The notes under the pieces were generated by a model. It made no database searches, had not been told where the DNA came from, and worked only from the letters and a program-made list of their open reading frames with translations. The position numbers and the translations under genes were made by a program. From Clostridia bacterium (GTDB taxonomy: Bacteria; Bacillota; Clostridia; UMGS1883), in assembly GCA_017411435.1 (NCBI GenBank), contig JAFQQD010000050.1:1-64000 (forward strand): 64,000 nucleotides of DNA, read 5' to 3'. Position 1 is the first letter of the stretch. Each line of letters starts with the position of its first letter. Below are positions 44,439-53,125 of the stretch, one piece after another.

Positions 44439-45131
44439 ATGAAGATAAATCAGACAATTCTCATCGCAGATGACGACGCAAACATTTGTGAACTGGTAAG
44501 GCTCTATCTTGAAAAAGAGGGCTTTGAAACAGTTGTGTGCTTAAACGGTGAAAGAGCGCTTGAAATATGGAGACAAGGTGGGATTGACCTTCTCATACTT
44601 GATATTATGATGCCTAAAAAGGACGGCGTTTCAGTATGCCGTGAAATCAGGAAAGAAAGTAAAACTCCTATTATAATGCTCACTGCGAAGGGCGAAACAT
44701 TTGACAAAGTACTCTGCCTGGAGCTTGGTGCAGACGATTATGTTGTAAAACCCTTTGAAAGCAAGGAGCTTGTAGCACGCGTAAAGGCGGTTCTCCGCAG
44801 AAGTCACACAGATGCCGTGCAAAATGAAGAAAAGGCTGTAGCCTACGATAAAATGAGTGTCAATCTTACAAATTACGAGCTTGTTATTGATGGAAATAAA
44901 ATGGATATTCCGCCAAAGGAGCTGGAGCTTCTTTATTATCTGGCATCTCATCCTAACCGCGTGTTCACGCGCGAGCAACTACTCGAGGATGTCTGGGGAT
45001 TTGACTATTTCGGGGATTCAAGAACGGTTGATGTACACATAAAACGAATCCGCGAAAAGGTGGAGGGACTCAGTGAAGAGTGGCAGCTTAAAACCGTATG
45101 GAGTGTAGGCTATAAATTTGAGGTGAAGTAA
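44439..45131 (+). CDS. OmpR/PhoB-family response regulator
   Basis: A 230-residue regulator. The receiver domain (1-118) has the acidic pocket DDD 11-13, phospho-acceptor Asp55 (LLILDIMMP) and a Lys in VVKPF. The C-terminal winged HTH (about 130-230) ends in TVDVHIKRIREK and TVWSVGYKFE. It pairs with the kinase gene that starts directly after its stop. Targets are unknown; its ribosome site is GGAAGGAG. Upstream, an ATTTGAA/TTCAAAT inverted repeat around a TATAAT (44400-44405) may be an autoregulatory site. Confidence 0.93.
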   Translation: MKINQTILIADDDANICELVRLYLEKEGFETVVCLNGERALEIWRQGGIDLLILDIMMPKKDGVSVCREIRKESKTPIIMLTAKGETFDKVLCLELGADDYVVKPFESKELVARVKAVLRRSHTDAVQNEEKAVAYDKMSVNLTNYELVIDGNKMDIPPKELELLYYLASHPNRVFTREQLLEDVWGFDYFGDSRTVDVHIKRIREKVEGLSEEWQLKTVWSVGYKFEVK

Positions 45132-46559
45132 TTGAAAAAATCACTTTTTTCAAAGATTTTTTTCACACAGATTTTTGTTAATCTGATTGTGATTATACTT
45201 ATCATTCCCACATTGTTTTTTGCAATAGGCGGATACTTTGTAGATTCGCACCGCGAATCAATTCTGCAGGAGGCCACAAAAATAGCTCAGATGGGCAGAC
45301 ATGTCAATGCTTTGGGTAAGGATAAAAAAGCGTGGGACTTTTTCAGAAGCGGTATCGAATTTGCAAGCGGACAGAGCTATGCGATTGTCACAGATGCTGA
45401 CGGAAATGTCATAGCCGCGCCTAAGGATACGCGTGGCGTGAATCTTATGAAAATCAATAAAAATTTCATAAAAAGCGCCATGGAGGGAAGGAGTATGGTT
45501 GCACTCTATCCCAAAGGAATCATATTTAATGAACAGACTTTGGTCTCCATTGTCCCGATACAGGAAAATGACGCTTTAACGGGCGAAACCCACTTTCTGG
45601 GGGCTGCAATAGCCTATAAGCCAATGCCACAGATAAGGCACATTCAAAACCGTATAATAAGCATGGTTCTTATGGTGCATATACTTGGATGGGTAATTGC
45701 CTTTGTTGTAGCGTTCATCCTTACAAGGCAGATTGTAAAACCCGTAAAAAGAATGCGTGACGCCGCAAAAAGTATCGCGGCAGGAAACTTTGAACAGCGA
45801 ATTCCCGTTAAATCAAATGACGAAATAGGAGAGCTTTCAAGAACTTTCAATTCCATGACACAGTCACTTTCCGAGCTTGAGAATATGCGCTCATCGTTTA
45901 TTTCCGATGTCTCGCACGAGCTTCGGACACCCATGACTATCATCAGCGGATTTGTAGAGGGAATCCTTGACGGAACTGTGCCTGAAGAGGACAGGGAAAA
46001 GTATCTTTCCACGGTCCTTGAGGAGATAAAAAGACTAAGCCGTCTTGTAAGCGAGCTTTTAGAGGCATCGCGTCTTGAACAGGGAAAGGTGGAACTGAAA
46101 AAAGAAAGTGTTGACATAAACAGGCTCCTTTTAGAAACTGTTTTTGCAAACGAGCAGCGCCTTGGGGAAAAGAAAATAAACCTTGACCTGAAGCTTGATG
46201 AAACTACTCCAATTGCCTTTGCGGACAAGGATTCAATAAAAAGAGTTCTCATAAATCTTATTGATAATGCTATTAAGTTTACGCCAAACGGCGGAGATAT
46301 ATTGCTTGCTACCTTGCGTAAAAACAAAAAAGTATATGTCAGCATCAAAAACAGTGGCGAAGGTATTTCAAGTGAAGACCTCCGACATATATGGGAGCGT
46401 TTTTATAAGACCGATAAGAGTCGCAGCGGAGATAAAAAAGGTGTTGGTCTCGGGCTTCATATTGTGAAAACCATTATATCACAGCACGGCGGACAGATTT
46501 ATGCGCAAAGTGAAGAAGGAAAGAGTACAACATTTGTGTTTGTACTTGACGAAGCATAA
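45132..46559 (+). CDS. membrane sensor histidine kinase
   Basis: A 475-residue kinase. TM1 is about 12-33, an extracytoplasmic sensor about 34-173 (PAS/Cache-like, with SYAIVTDADGNVIAAP), TM2 about 174-197, then HAMP (about 198-250), HisKA with phospho-acceptor His262 (SDVSHELRTPMT), and HATPase_c with NLIDNAIKF and GVGLGLHIVK. The start is TTG, directly after the response regulator stop, with GAGGTGAAG upstream. The signal is unknown. Confidence 0.92.
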   Translation: MKKSLFSKIFFTQIFVNLIVIILIIPTLFFAIGGYFVDSHRESILQEATKIAQMGRHVNALGKDKKAWDFFRSGIEFASGQSYAIVTDADGNVIAAPKDTRGVNLMKINKNFIKSAMEGRSMVALYPKGIIFNEQTLVSIVPIQENDALTGETHFLGAAIAYKPMPQIRHIQNRIISMVLMVHILGWVIAFVVAFILTRQIVKPVKRMRDAAKSIAAGNFEQRIPVKSNDEIGELSRTFNSMTQSLSELENMRSSFISDVSHELRTPMTIISGFVEGILDGTVPEEDREKYLSTVLEEIKRLSRLVSELLEASRLEQGKVELKKESVDINRLLLETVFANEQRLGEKKINLDLKLDETTPIAFADKDSIKRVLINLIDNAIKFTPNGGDILLATLRKNKKVYVSIKNSGEGISSEDLRHIWERFYKTDKSRSGDKKGVGLGLHIVKTIISQHGGQIYAQSEEGKSTTFVFVLDEA

Positions 46560-46578
46560 GAAATATTATAAAATTAAA

Positions 46579-46666
46579 AGCAGAGGGTAATTTACCCTTG
46601 GCTTTTTAAGGCGAGTTCGAAACCATCCTCGCTGCAAGTAATCTTGCAAATCAAAACTAAGGAGAA
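46579..46666 (+). promoter_or_regulatory. probable preQ1 riboswitch (class III-like) upstream of queT
   Basis: The leader has three elements: a GGGTAA/TTTACCC hairpin (46586-46598), a GCGAG...CTCGC hairpin (46611-46632) whose loop reads TTCGAAACCAT, and a GCAAG/CTTGC hairpin (46634-46647). AAAACTAAGGAG follows. CCTTGGCTTTT (46596-46606) can pair with AAAACTAAGG (46653-46662), which hides the Shine-Dalgarno and competes with the first hairpin. The TCGAA(A)CCAT loop resembles the preQ1-III riboswitch as I remember it from Faecalibacterium. The first hairpin plus CTTTTT could also end the kinase transcript. Class is uncertain; a queT switch is very likely. Confidence 0.6.
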
Positions 46667-46672
46667 TTAAAA

Positions 46673-47146
46673 ATGAACAAAAAAACACAATTTCTGACAC
46701 AAAGCGCGCTTGTTGCATCGCTTTATGTCGCGCTCACTCTGATAAGTGCCTCACTTGGTCTGGCAAGCGGCGTAATTCAGGTGCGAATATCAGAGGCACT
46801 CACAATCCTGCCTATGTTTACTGCTGCGGCAATCCCAGGCCTTTTTGTGGGGTGCATTGCAGCAAATCTTGTTACAGGCGCGGCATTATGGGATATAGTA
46901 TTTGGTTCAGTTGCAACTCTTTTGGGCGCAGTCGGAACATATTTATTAAGGAGGAACCGCTATCTTGCGACAATTCCCCCGATTATGTCAAATACACTTA
47001 TAATCCCGTTTGTGCTTAAAATAGCCTACGGAGTCAGCGATGGATATTCATTTTTATTCCTGACAATTTTTTCAGGAGAGCTTATATCCTGCGGAGTGCT
47101 GGGAATATTGCTTTCAAGAGCACTTGCCAAAACAAAAATATTTTAA
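46673..47146 (+). CDS. queT: queuosine precursor ECF transporter substrate-binding component
   Basis: A 157-residue integral membrane protein with five or six helices. It matches the QueT (COG4708) S-component family: the start LTQSALVASLYVALTLIS, the conserved QVRISEALTILPMF, and GCIAANLVTGA. It would take up preQ0/preQ1 with the shared ECF energy module, which is not encoded here. AAGGAG precedes the ATG by about 9 nt and is inside the riboswitch-like leader, so control at translation is likely. Confidence 0.9.
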   Translation: MNKKTQFLTQSALVASLYVALTLISASLGLASGVIQVRISEALTILPMFTAAAIPGLFVGCIAANLVTGAALWDIVFGSVATLLGAVGTYLLRRNRYLATIPPIMSNTLIIPFVLKIAYGVSDGYSFLFLTIFSGELISCGVLGILLSRALAKTKIF

Positions 47147-47161
47147 TTAGAGAGTGATTTT

Positions 47162-48364
47162 ATGAAAAACGAAGGTTTATCAGCAGGCAAAATTGCCGCA
47201 ATAAAAAGGGCAAGACTTCTTACAGACTTTGAATGGATTCCTCTTCGCGATTTTCCTGCATACAGCAGAAGCAAAGGCGAAAAGATAATTCAGAAGGCAG
47301 GCGTACCTCTTTCGGGAATGCCTTATTCAACAATGGAACTGACAGACAAATTCATCTGTGAAAATGTTTCTTTCGAAACCTTTGTTTCTATAATAAATAA
47401 CCCCGACAGCGCCCTTTACACAAAGGACCTTGGCGGTGGCACCAACGGTAAGAAATGGACATATTTCGGTATTGTGTGCAACGGTTTTGTGCGCTATGCC
47501 TTTGGAATAAAAGAGCGCACAAACACAAAAAGATGGCTCCAGATTCCCGGAATGCGTCTTATTGCAGAGGCAGGATGTTATACCCCCGAGGAAATTGAAA
47601 TCTGCGATGTTCTGCACATTTTCGGAACAGGCAGAAACCATGTCGTGCTTGTTACCGATATACTCTACGGTGATGACGGAAAAGTAACCGGGATTGAAAT
47701 TTCCGAGGCAACACCGCCGCTTTGCAGACGCGAGCTTCTTGATGTCGATGAATTTCACAGAAAATACGATGCTTTTGCACTTATGCGCTATGACTACATA
47801 GACTCTGTACCTCTGTATGATGCATCGGATGAGGAAATACTCTTTAGGAGAGAACTCCAGCCCGAGCTTCCTAAAATAGCCATAGATTGCGGCAACAAAT
47901 CAAATTACACAGTAGGCGAGGAAGCGGTAATTTCAGTATTTTCTGATACTGAAGATGTTGTCGAAATCCGCCGTGACGGAGAGGTCGTTGAAAAAGTAAC
48001 CGTAAAAGGCCCTTCAAACTTTGCAAGAAAATTTGAACGCGGATATTACACCGCAACCAATCTGACCTACGGGGAGAGCATAGAATTTTGCTTCAAAAAG
48101 CCCGAGATTACCCATACCGTAAAAAATGGCATAATTGAAATAAAGGCAGACCCCTGTGATAAAGAAAGCATTCTCGTTCATATGGATTTCAGAGGCAAGG
48201 GCGAAAAGGAAGCAGGTCTTGTCAAAACTGAAAGATTTACAGACGAAGAGAAGAAAACAGGAATTATAAGAAAACCCATTCCAGAAGAAGCGCAAACCTA
48301 CAAAATCAATTTTGAAAACAAGTACGGAATGTGGACACATCAGATAATACAGATTTATGAATGA
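47162..48364 (+). CDS. NlpC/P60-like cysteine hydrolase without export signal, unknown function
   Basis: A 400-residue protein. The segment around Cys106 (GIVCNGFVRYAF) and His160 (GTGRNHVVLVTDI) has the order of an NlpC/P60 papain-like domain, about residues 85-215. The C-terminal half (about 235-400) is beta-rich and looks like one or two Ig-type folds (TVGEEAVISVFSDTEDVVEI). There is no signal peptide or membrane segment. It lies 15 bp after queT, so it may share the preQ1-controlled transcript. A cell-wall role is odd for a cytosolic protein; an amidase acting on a small substrate is possible. Confidence 0.6.
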   Translation: MKNEGLSAGKIAAIKRARLLTDFEWIPLRDFPAYSRSKGEKIIQKAGVPLSGMPYSTMELTDKFICENVSFETFVSIINNPDSALYTKDLGGGTNGKKWTYFGIVCNGFVRYAFGIKERTNTKRWLQIPGMRLIAEAGCYTPEEIEICDVLHIFGTGRNHVVLVTDILYGDDGKVTGIEISEATPPLCRRELLDVDEFHRKYDAFALMRYDYIDSVPLYDASDEEILFRRELQPELPKIAIDCGNKSNYTVGEEAVISVFSDTEDVVEIRRDGEVVEKVTVKGPSNFARKFERGYYTATNLTYGESIEFCFKKPEITHTVKNGIIEIKADPCDKESILVHMDFRGKGEKEAGLVKTERFTDEEKKTGIIRKPIPEEAQTYKINFENKYGMWTHQIIQIYE

Positions 48365-48365
48365 T

Positions 48366-48408
48366 AAAAGACACGCAGTGAATTTTTATTTTCACTGCGT
48401 GTCTTTTT
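48366..48408 (+). terminator. terminator of the queT operon
   Basis: AAAAGACACGCAGTGAA pairs with TTCACTGCGTGTCTTTT around an 8-nt loop, followed by T. Confidence 0.9.
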
Positions 48409-48461
48409 GTCTGTGCTGCTTCAAAAAATGACCTGAGGCGAAGAGAAAGTAGTGCAGAAGT

Positions 48462-48512
48462 CACAAACTGAATCCGTAGGTGTATGTGTATACTCCGCGG
48501 ATGAAGTTTGTG
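48462..48512. other. imperfect hairpin in the queT-prfB spacer
   Basis: CACAAACT with GAATCCG pairs with CGGATGA and AGTTTGTG (13 of 15 positions) across a 21-nt loop. It lies between two convergent operons' terminators. The whole 48365-48654 spacer holds this, the two terminators, and no gene that I can see. Confidence 0.35.
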
Positions 48513-48526
48513 GCTAACAAAACGCA

Positions 48527-48560
48527 TAAAAATAGGAATCCGCAGCAAAACGGATTCCTA
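48527..48560 (-). terminator. terminator of secA-prfB
   Basis: On the minus strand TAGGAATCCG pairs perfectly with CGGATTCCTA around an 8-nt loop and is followed by TTTTTATG. It lies about 95 bp after the prfB stop. Confidence 0.8.
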
Positions 48561-48654
48561 CATAGAATAATCAAAAAAGCAATGATACAAAACCTCAATA
48601 AAAGAAATATATTCCTCATTCGCGTTTTGTGTTCGGTGCTGCTTTATCGAGTCC

Positions 48655-49779
48655 TTACTTTAAGTTAAGCTGACCAAGGCTTGCTTTTTTAAGATAATCA
48701 TTAATGAAACCGTCAATATTACCGTCCATTACGGCACTTATATTGCCTGTTTCAAAGCTTGTTCTGTGGTCCTTAACCATAGTGTACGGATGGAATACAT
48801 ACGAGCGAATCTGACTGCCCCATGCAATTTCCTTCTGTACACCCTTGATATCTTCGATTCTTTCCTTCTGTTCTGCTTCCGCAAGTTCCATAAGCTTTGC
48901 TTTAAGCATCTTCATTGCAGCATCCTTGTTCTGGAACTGGCTGCGCTCGTTCTGACAAGCTACAACAACGCCTGTAGGAATATGTGTGATACGGATAGCT
49001 GAACTTGTCTTGTTGACATGCTGCCCGCCCGCGCCGCTTGCACGGTAAGTATCAATGCGGAGGTCATCGGGATTAATGTTGATTTCGATTTCATCTTCAA
49101 GGTCAGGCATAACTTCAACAGAAGCAAATGATGTGTGACGGCGGCCTGCAGAGTCAAACGGAGAAATTCTTACAAGACGGTGAATACCCTTTTCGCATCT
49201 TGCAAAGCCGTAGGCGTTGAGTCCCTCGATAAGAATACTTGCGCCCTTAAGGCCTGCTTCATCGCCGTCAAGAATATCAAGGATTGAAACCTTGTATCCT
49301 CTTCTTTCAGCCCACATCTGATACATTCTGTAAAGCATCTGACACCAGTCCTGCGCCTCTGTACCGCCTGCGCCGGCGTGAAGTGTGATAATGGCATTAC
49401 TTCTGTCATACTGACCTGAAAGCAGTGTTTCAAGCTTCATATTTTCAACATTTTCAGAAAGCGTGTTAAAACCTGACTGAATCTCTTCAAGTAAGGTGTC
49501 ATCATCTTCTGCAATTGCAAGTTCAACGAGTGTGGAAATATCCTCCCACTCTGTATGAAGAGCATTATAACGCTCAATCTTTGTGCTTTGCTCTTTAATC
49601 TTCTGAAGTACCTTCTGACTGTTTTTTATGTCATTGTAAAAATCAGGAGCAAGAGTTTCCTCTTCAAGCTTTTTTACTGTAGCCCTCGCACCTTCAATAT
49701 CAAGCGCAACACCAAGTTCATCAATAGGCTTTTCCATGGCGACAAGGTCGAGTCGTATCTGTTCATATTCAACTATCAT
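48655..49779 (-). CDS. prfB: peptide chain release factor 2 (no programmed frameshift)
   Basis: A 374-residue class 1 release factor. The codon-reading tripeptide is SPF (VRISPFDSAG), the RF2 form for UGA/UAA; the hydrolysis motif is GAGGQHVN. RF2 genes usually need a +1 frameshift at CTT-TGA near codon 25. Here the matching place reads GCG CTT GAT (GVALDIEG) in one open frame, so that control is absent. AAAGGAG lies 8 nt before the ATG, overlapping the end of secA, 3 bp away. Confidence 0.95.
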   Translation of the reverse strand: MIVEYEQIRLDLVAMEKPIDELGVALDIEGARATVKKLEEETLAPDFYNDIKNSQKVLQKIKEQSTKIERYNALHTEWEDISTLVELAIAEDDDTLLEEIQSGFNTLSENVENMKLETLLSGQYDRSNAIITLHAGAGGTEAQDWCQMLYRMYQMWAERRGYKVSILDILDGDEAGLKGASILIEGLNAYGFARCEKGIHRLVRISPFDSAGRRHTSFASVEVMPDLEDEIEININPDDLRIDTYRASGAGGQHVNKTSSAIRITHIPTGVVVACQNERSQFQNKDAAMKMLKAKLMELAEAEQKERIEDIKGVQKEIAWGSQIRSYVFHPYTMVKDHRTSFETGNISAVMDGNIDGFINDYLKKASLGQLNLK

Positions 49780-49782
49780 ACT

Positions 49783-52518
49783 TTATTGCTCCTTTCCCAT
49801 ACAACAGTTCTTGTATTTTTTGCCGCTGCCACAGGGGCAGGGGTCATTTCTGCCGATTTTCTCTTCTGCCGTTTTTCTTACTGGCTTTTTAGTATCGCTT
49901 CCGTCACCGTGAGACGCTATAGTCGGCTTTGCCACCATTACTCTCTGAATAGGTGCCTGGGGCCTTGCGTGGAAAATGCCTTTTACGGTATCCTCACAAA
50001 TAAGAGCGTTCATTTCATCAAACATATCTGCACCCTGGAACTTATACTCAGTAACGGGGTCGTGCTGACCGTATGCACGAAGTGTGATTCCGTTTTTCAG
50101 CTGATCCATATCATCGATATGGTCCATCCATCTGCGGTCCACACTGCGAAGAAGAACTACTCGCTCAACCTCACGCATAGCATCCCCGAAGATTTCCGAC
50201 TGTGACTTGTATGCCTCAAGTGCTTTTTCCTTTACTTCATCCCGAACAGTTTTGTGGTCGAGCTTGTTATAGTCGCGCTTGTCAAAATCAAGTACGCCTC
50301 GCTCGAAGAACATTGTCTCGAAATATTCGATAAGCCCCATCATATTCCAGTCGTCAGGATACTGCGCACTTGCGTATGTTGCCATAGCGCCGTCAATTAT
50401 ATCATCAATCATCTTCATAATTGAAGAACTGATATCCTCGCCGTCAAGTACTTTTTTACGCTGTGAATAAATGAGGTTACGCTGTTCGTTCATAACATCA
50501 TCGTACTGAAGCACATATTTTCTGGAGGCAAAGTGTCTGCCTTCCACTTTCTTCTGCGAGCTTTCGATTACGCTTGTAAGGATTCCCTGTTCTATCGGTT
50601 CATCCTCGGGAAGCTTCAAGGTTGCAACCATTCTTTCAATTTTTTCTCCGCCGAAAAGACGCATCAAATCATCATCAAGACCAAGGAAAAATCTCGATTT
50701 TCCGGGGTCGCCCTGTCTGCCGCTTCGTCCGCGGAGCTGATTGTCAATACGGCGTGACTCGTGACGCTCTGTGCCTATGATATATAGACCGCCGAGCTCC
50801 TTTACTTCCTGAGCTTCGCTTTCGATTTCAGCCTTATGCTTCTGATAAAGCTCAGCATATTTGGCGCGTGCTTCCAAAATGCTCTCATCATCAGTGTCGG
50901 CATAGCCTGTTGCCTCTGAAATAAGGTTATCGTCAAAACCAAGCTTTGCCATTTCTGTTTTTGCAAGATACTCTGCATTACCGCCAAGCATAATATCGGT
51001 ACCACGGCCTGCCATGTTTGTTGCAATAGTAACCGCGCCCTTTTTACCTGCCTGTGCAACGATAAGAGCTTCCTTATCGTGATGCTTCGCGTTAAGGACC
51101 TGATGCTTTATTCCGCGTGATTTAAGAACTGCACTTAATTCTTCTGACTTATCAATTGTGATTGTACCTACCAGAATCGGCTGACCTGTCTGGTGCACAC
51201 GGGCAATCTCGTCTGCGATTGCCTTTATCTTTCCGCGATGGTTAAGATATACCTGGTCGTTTTCATCAATTCTCGCAAGAGGCTTGTTTGTCGGAATTTC
51301 AATAACATCAAGAGCATAAATTCCGCGGAATTCCTCTTCCTCAGTTTTAGCAGTACCTGTCATACCGCTGAGCTTTTTGTAAAGTCTGAAATAATTCTGG
51401 AATGTAATTGTTGCAAGGGTTTTGTTTTCTCTTTCAACTTTTACATTTTCCTTAGCCTCAATTGCCTGATGAAGACCGTCACTGTAGCGTCTTCCAATCA
51501 TAATTCGGCCTGTGAATTCATCTACTATCAGAACCTCGCCGTCTTTTACGACATAGTTGACATCTCGGTGCATTGTAGCGTGTGCGCGCATAGCCTGATT
51601 AAGATGATGTGACAGCGTCATATTTTCGGGGTCTGAAAGATTTTCAATCCCAAAATGCTTCTCAGCCTTTTCGATACCTCTTTGTGTAAGGTTTACGGTT
51701 CTTGCCTTTTCATCTACGATGTAATCAGCATCCAGAGAGTCGTTTTCCTCCTTGGAATCGAGCTCCTTGAACTTTTTGAAAGAAAGTGTGCGGACGAACT
51801 TGTCAACGATTGTGTAAAGCCCCGTTGATTCTTCTCCGGCACCGCTTATTATAAGGGGGGTACGCGCCTCATCGATTAAGATTGAGTCAACCTCATCGAC
51901 AATTGCAAATGCGTGTCCGCGCTGTACCATATTTTCCTTGTAAATAACCATATTGTCACGAAGATAGTCAAATCCCATTTCGTTATTTGTGCCGTAGGTT
52001 ATGTCAGCCCTGTAAGCATCTTTCTTTTCATCAGACTCCATCTGACTTACAGCAAGACCTACACTGAGACCTAAAAACCTGTAAAGCTTACCCATCCACT
52101 CACTGTCACGGCGTGCAAGGTAGTCGTTAACTGTAACGATGTGAACGCCTTCGCCTGTCAGCGCATTAAGATACGCCGGAAGAGTAGCAACGAGTGTTTT
52201 ACCTTCACCTGTTTTCATTTCTGCAATTCTACCCTGATGAAGAACGATACCGCCAATAATCTGAACAGGGAAGTGGCGCATTTCAAGAACTCTCCATGCG
52301 GCCTCTCTCACAGTTGCAAAAGCCTCAGGAAGTATGTCGTCAAGCGTTTCTCCGTTTTTAAGCCTTTCCTTAAAATGCGGTGTTTTGGCTTTCAATTCTT
52401 CGTCTGAAAGAGCCTTATATTCTTCTTCGTAAGAAAGCACCTTATCCACGATGGGCGCAATTTTCTTGAGTTCGCGCTCAGAATATGTGCCGAAAATCTT
52501 TTGAAGTATTCCTGCCAT
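49783..52518 (-). CDS. secA: preprotein translocase ATPase SecA
   Basis: A 911-residue SecA of full length. Walker A is MKTGEGKT and Walker B/DEAD-like [17 protein letters not shown]; also visible are [29 protein letters not shown]-type helicase motifs and a C-terminal zinc site ([13 protein letters not shown]). It drives export through SecYEG. ATG 52518 follows AGGAGG at 7 nt; the longer frame to 52569 crosses the promoter. prfB follows 3 bp downstream, an order common in Firmicutes. Confidence 0.97.
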   Translation of the reverse strand: MAGILQKIFGTYSERELKKIAPIVDKVLSYEEEYKALSDEELKAKTPHFKERLKNGETLDDILPEAFATVREAAWRVLEMRHFPVQIIGGIVLHQGRIAEMKTGEGKTLVATLPAYLNALTGEGVHIVTVNDYLARRDSEWMGKLYRFLGLSVGLAVSQMESDEKKDAYRADITYGTNNEMGFDYLRDNMVIYKENMVQRGHAFAIVDEVDSILIDEARTPLIISGAGEESTGLYTIVDKFVRTLSFKKFKELDSKEENDSLDADYIVDEKARTVNLTQRGIEKAEKHFGIENLSDPENMTLSHHLNQAMRAHATMHRDVNYVVKDGEVLIVDEFTGRIMIGRRYSDGLHQAIEAKENVKVERENKTLATITFQNYFRLYKKLSGMTGTAKTEEEEFRGIYALDVIEIPTNKPLARIDENDQVYLNHRGKIKAIADEIARVHQTGQPILVGTITIDKSEELSAVLKSRGIKHQVLNAKHHDKEALIVAQAGKKGAVTIATNMAGRGTDIMLGGNAEYLAKTEMAKLGFDDNLISEATGYADTDDESILEARAKYAELYQKHKAEIESEAQEVKELGGLYIIGTERHESRRIDNQLRGRSGRQGDPGKSRFFLGLDDDLMRLFGGEKIERMVATLKLPEDEPIEQGILTSVIESSQKKVEGRHFASRKYVLQYDDVMNEQRNLIYSQRKKVLDGEDISSSIMKMIDDIIDGAMATYASAQYPDDWNMMGLIEYFETMFFERGVLDFDKRDYNKLDHKTVRDEVKEKALEAYKSQSEIFGDAMREVERVVLLRSVDRRWMDHIDDMDQLKNGITLRAYGQHDPVTEYKFQGADMFDEMNALICEDTVKGIFHARPQAPIQRVMVAKPTIASHGDGSDTKKPVRKTAEEKIGRNDPCPCGSGKKYKNCCMGKEQ

Positions 52519-52569
52519 ATGTTTTTCCTCCTTACGAGTAATTCTCTGATAAAATAAATATTTCACCAT

Positions 52570-52598
52570 ATTCTATCATATTTTATATATTAAATCAA
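52570..52598 (-). promoter_or_regulatory. promoter of secA-prfB
   Basis: On the minus strand TTGATT (52598-52593) and TAGAAT (52575-52570) with a 17-bp spacer. Confidence 0.65.
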
Positions 52599-52632
52599 GG
52601 AATAATACGCTCAAAAAAACAATATAAAAACA

Positions 52633-52664
52633 AAAAACAGCCCAATCGCCTTTGGGCTGTTTTT
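52633..52664 (-). terminator. terminator of rpmE
   Basis: AAAAACAGCCCAA pairs with TTGGGCTGTTTTT around a 6-nt loop. T-rich sequence follows on the minus strand, just after the rpmE stop. Confidence 0.85.
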
Positions 52665-52668
52665 GCAA

Positions 52669-52872
52669 TTATTTGTCCATATTGAACTTCTTTCTGAATT
52701 TTTCAACGCGTCCGCCTGTATCAACAAGTTTCTGCTTACCTGTAAAGAAAGGATGGCACTTAGAACAAATTTCAACGAAAATGTTTTCCTTAGTAGAACC
52801 AGTTTCAATCACATTACCGCATGCGCACTTGATAACTGTCTGCTTATAATCGGGATGAATACCTTCTCTCAC
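52669..52872 (-). CDS. rpmE: 50S ribosomal protein L31 (zinc-binding type)
   Basis: A 67-residue L31 with [10 protein letters not shown] at the start. It keeps the zinc ligands of the C+ form: Cys16, Cys18, Cys36 and Cys39 (KCACGN, CSKCHPF). The zinc-free, zinc-starvation form lacks these. The start is GTG with AGGTG 7 nt upstream. It is a single-gene unit with its own promoter and terminator. Confidence 0.96.
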   Translation of the reverse strand: MREGIHPDYKQTVIKCACGNVIETGSTKENIFVEICSKCHPFFTGKQKLVDTGGRVEKFRKKFNMDK

Positions 52873-52938
52873 AATCGTTCACCTCTTTCCAAAAAATGAG
52901 ATATATTAAAAAAATTGAACACTAATTCAGCGAATGCT

Positions 52939-52967
52939 ATTATAACACAAGTTTTTTTCAATTGCAA
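52939..52967 (-). promoter_or_regulatory. promoter of rpmE
   Basis: On the minus strand TTGCAA (52967-52962) and TATAAT (52944-52939) with a 17-bp spacer. Confidence 0.7.
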
Positions 52968-53046
52968 CTGTTTTTTTCTAAAACTTCAAAAATAATTTCA
53001 GGCATGGTAAAATTTATAAATTTTGCATAAAACACGATAAAAATTC

Positions 53047-53075
53047 TTGACAGTTTTCATAAAAATATATATAAT
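53047..53075 (+). promoter_or_regulatory. promoter of rny
   Basis: TTGACA (53047-53052) and TATAAT (53070-53075) with a 17-bp spacer, a consensus-strength promoter. Confidence 0.85.
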
Positions 53076-53100
53076 ATACTTGTAGTTTTATGAAAACTAC
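53052..53100. promoter_or_regulatory. inverted repeat and 5' hairpin at the rny promoter
   Basis: AGTTTTCATAAAA (53052-53064) and TTTTATGAAAACT (53086-53098) are perfect 13-bp inverted arms flanking the -10 box. The right arm alone also forms GTAGTTTT-ATG-AAAACTAC (53082-53100), which would sit at the very 5' end of the transcript. It may be a repressor site, an mRNA-stabilising stem, or both. Confidence 0.55.
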
Positions 53101-53125
53101 TTAACATATATAAGGAGGTGTTACA

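Noticed and set aside
45644-46348. 234-residue open frame on the minus strand
   Set aside because: Antisense to the histidine kinase domains, Ser/Arg-rich as is usual for shadow frames.
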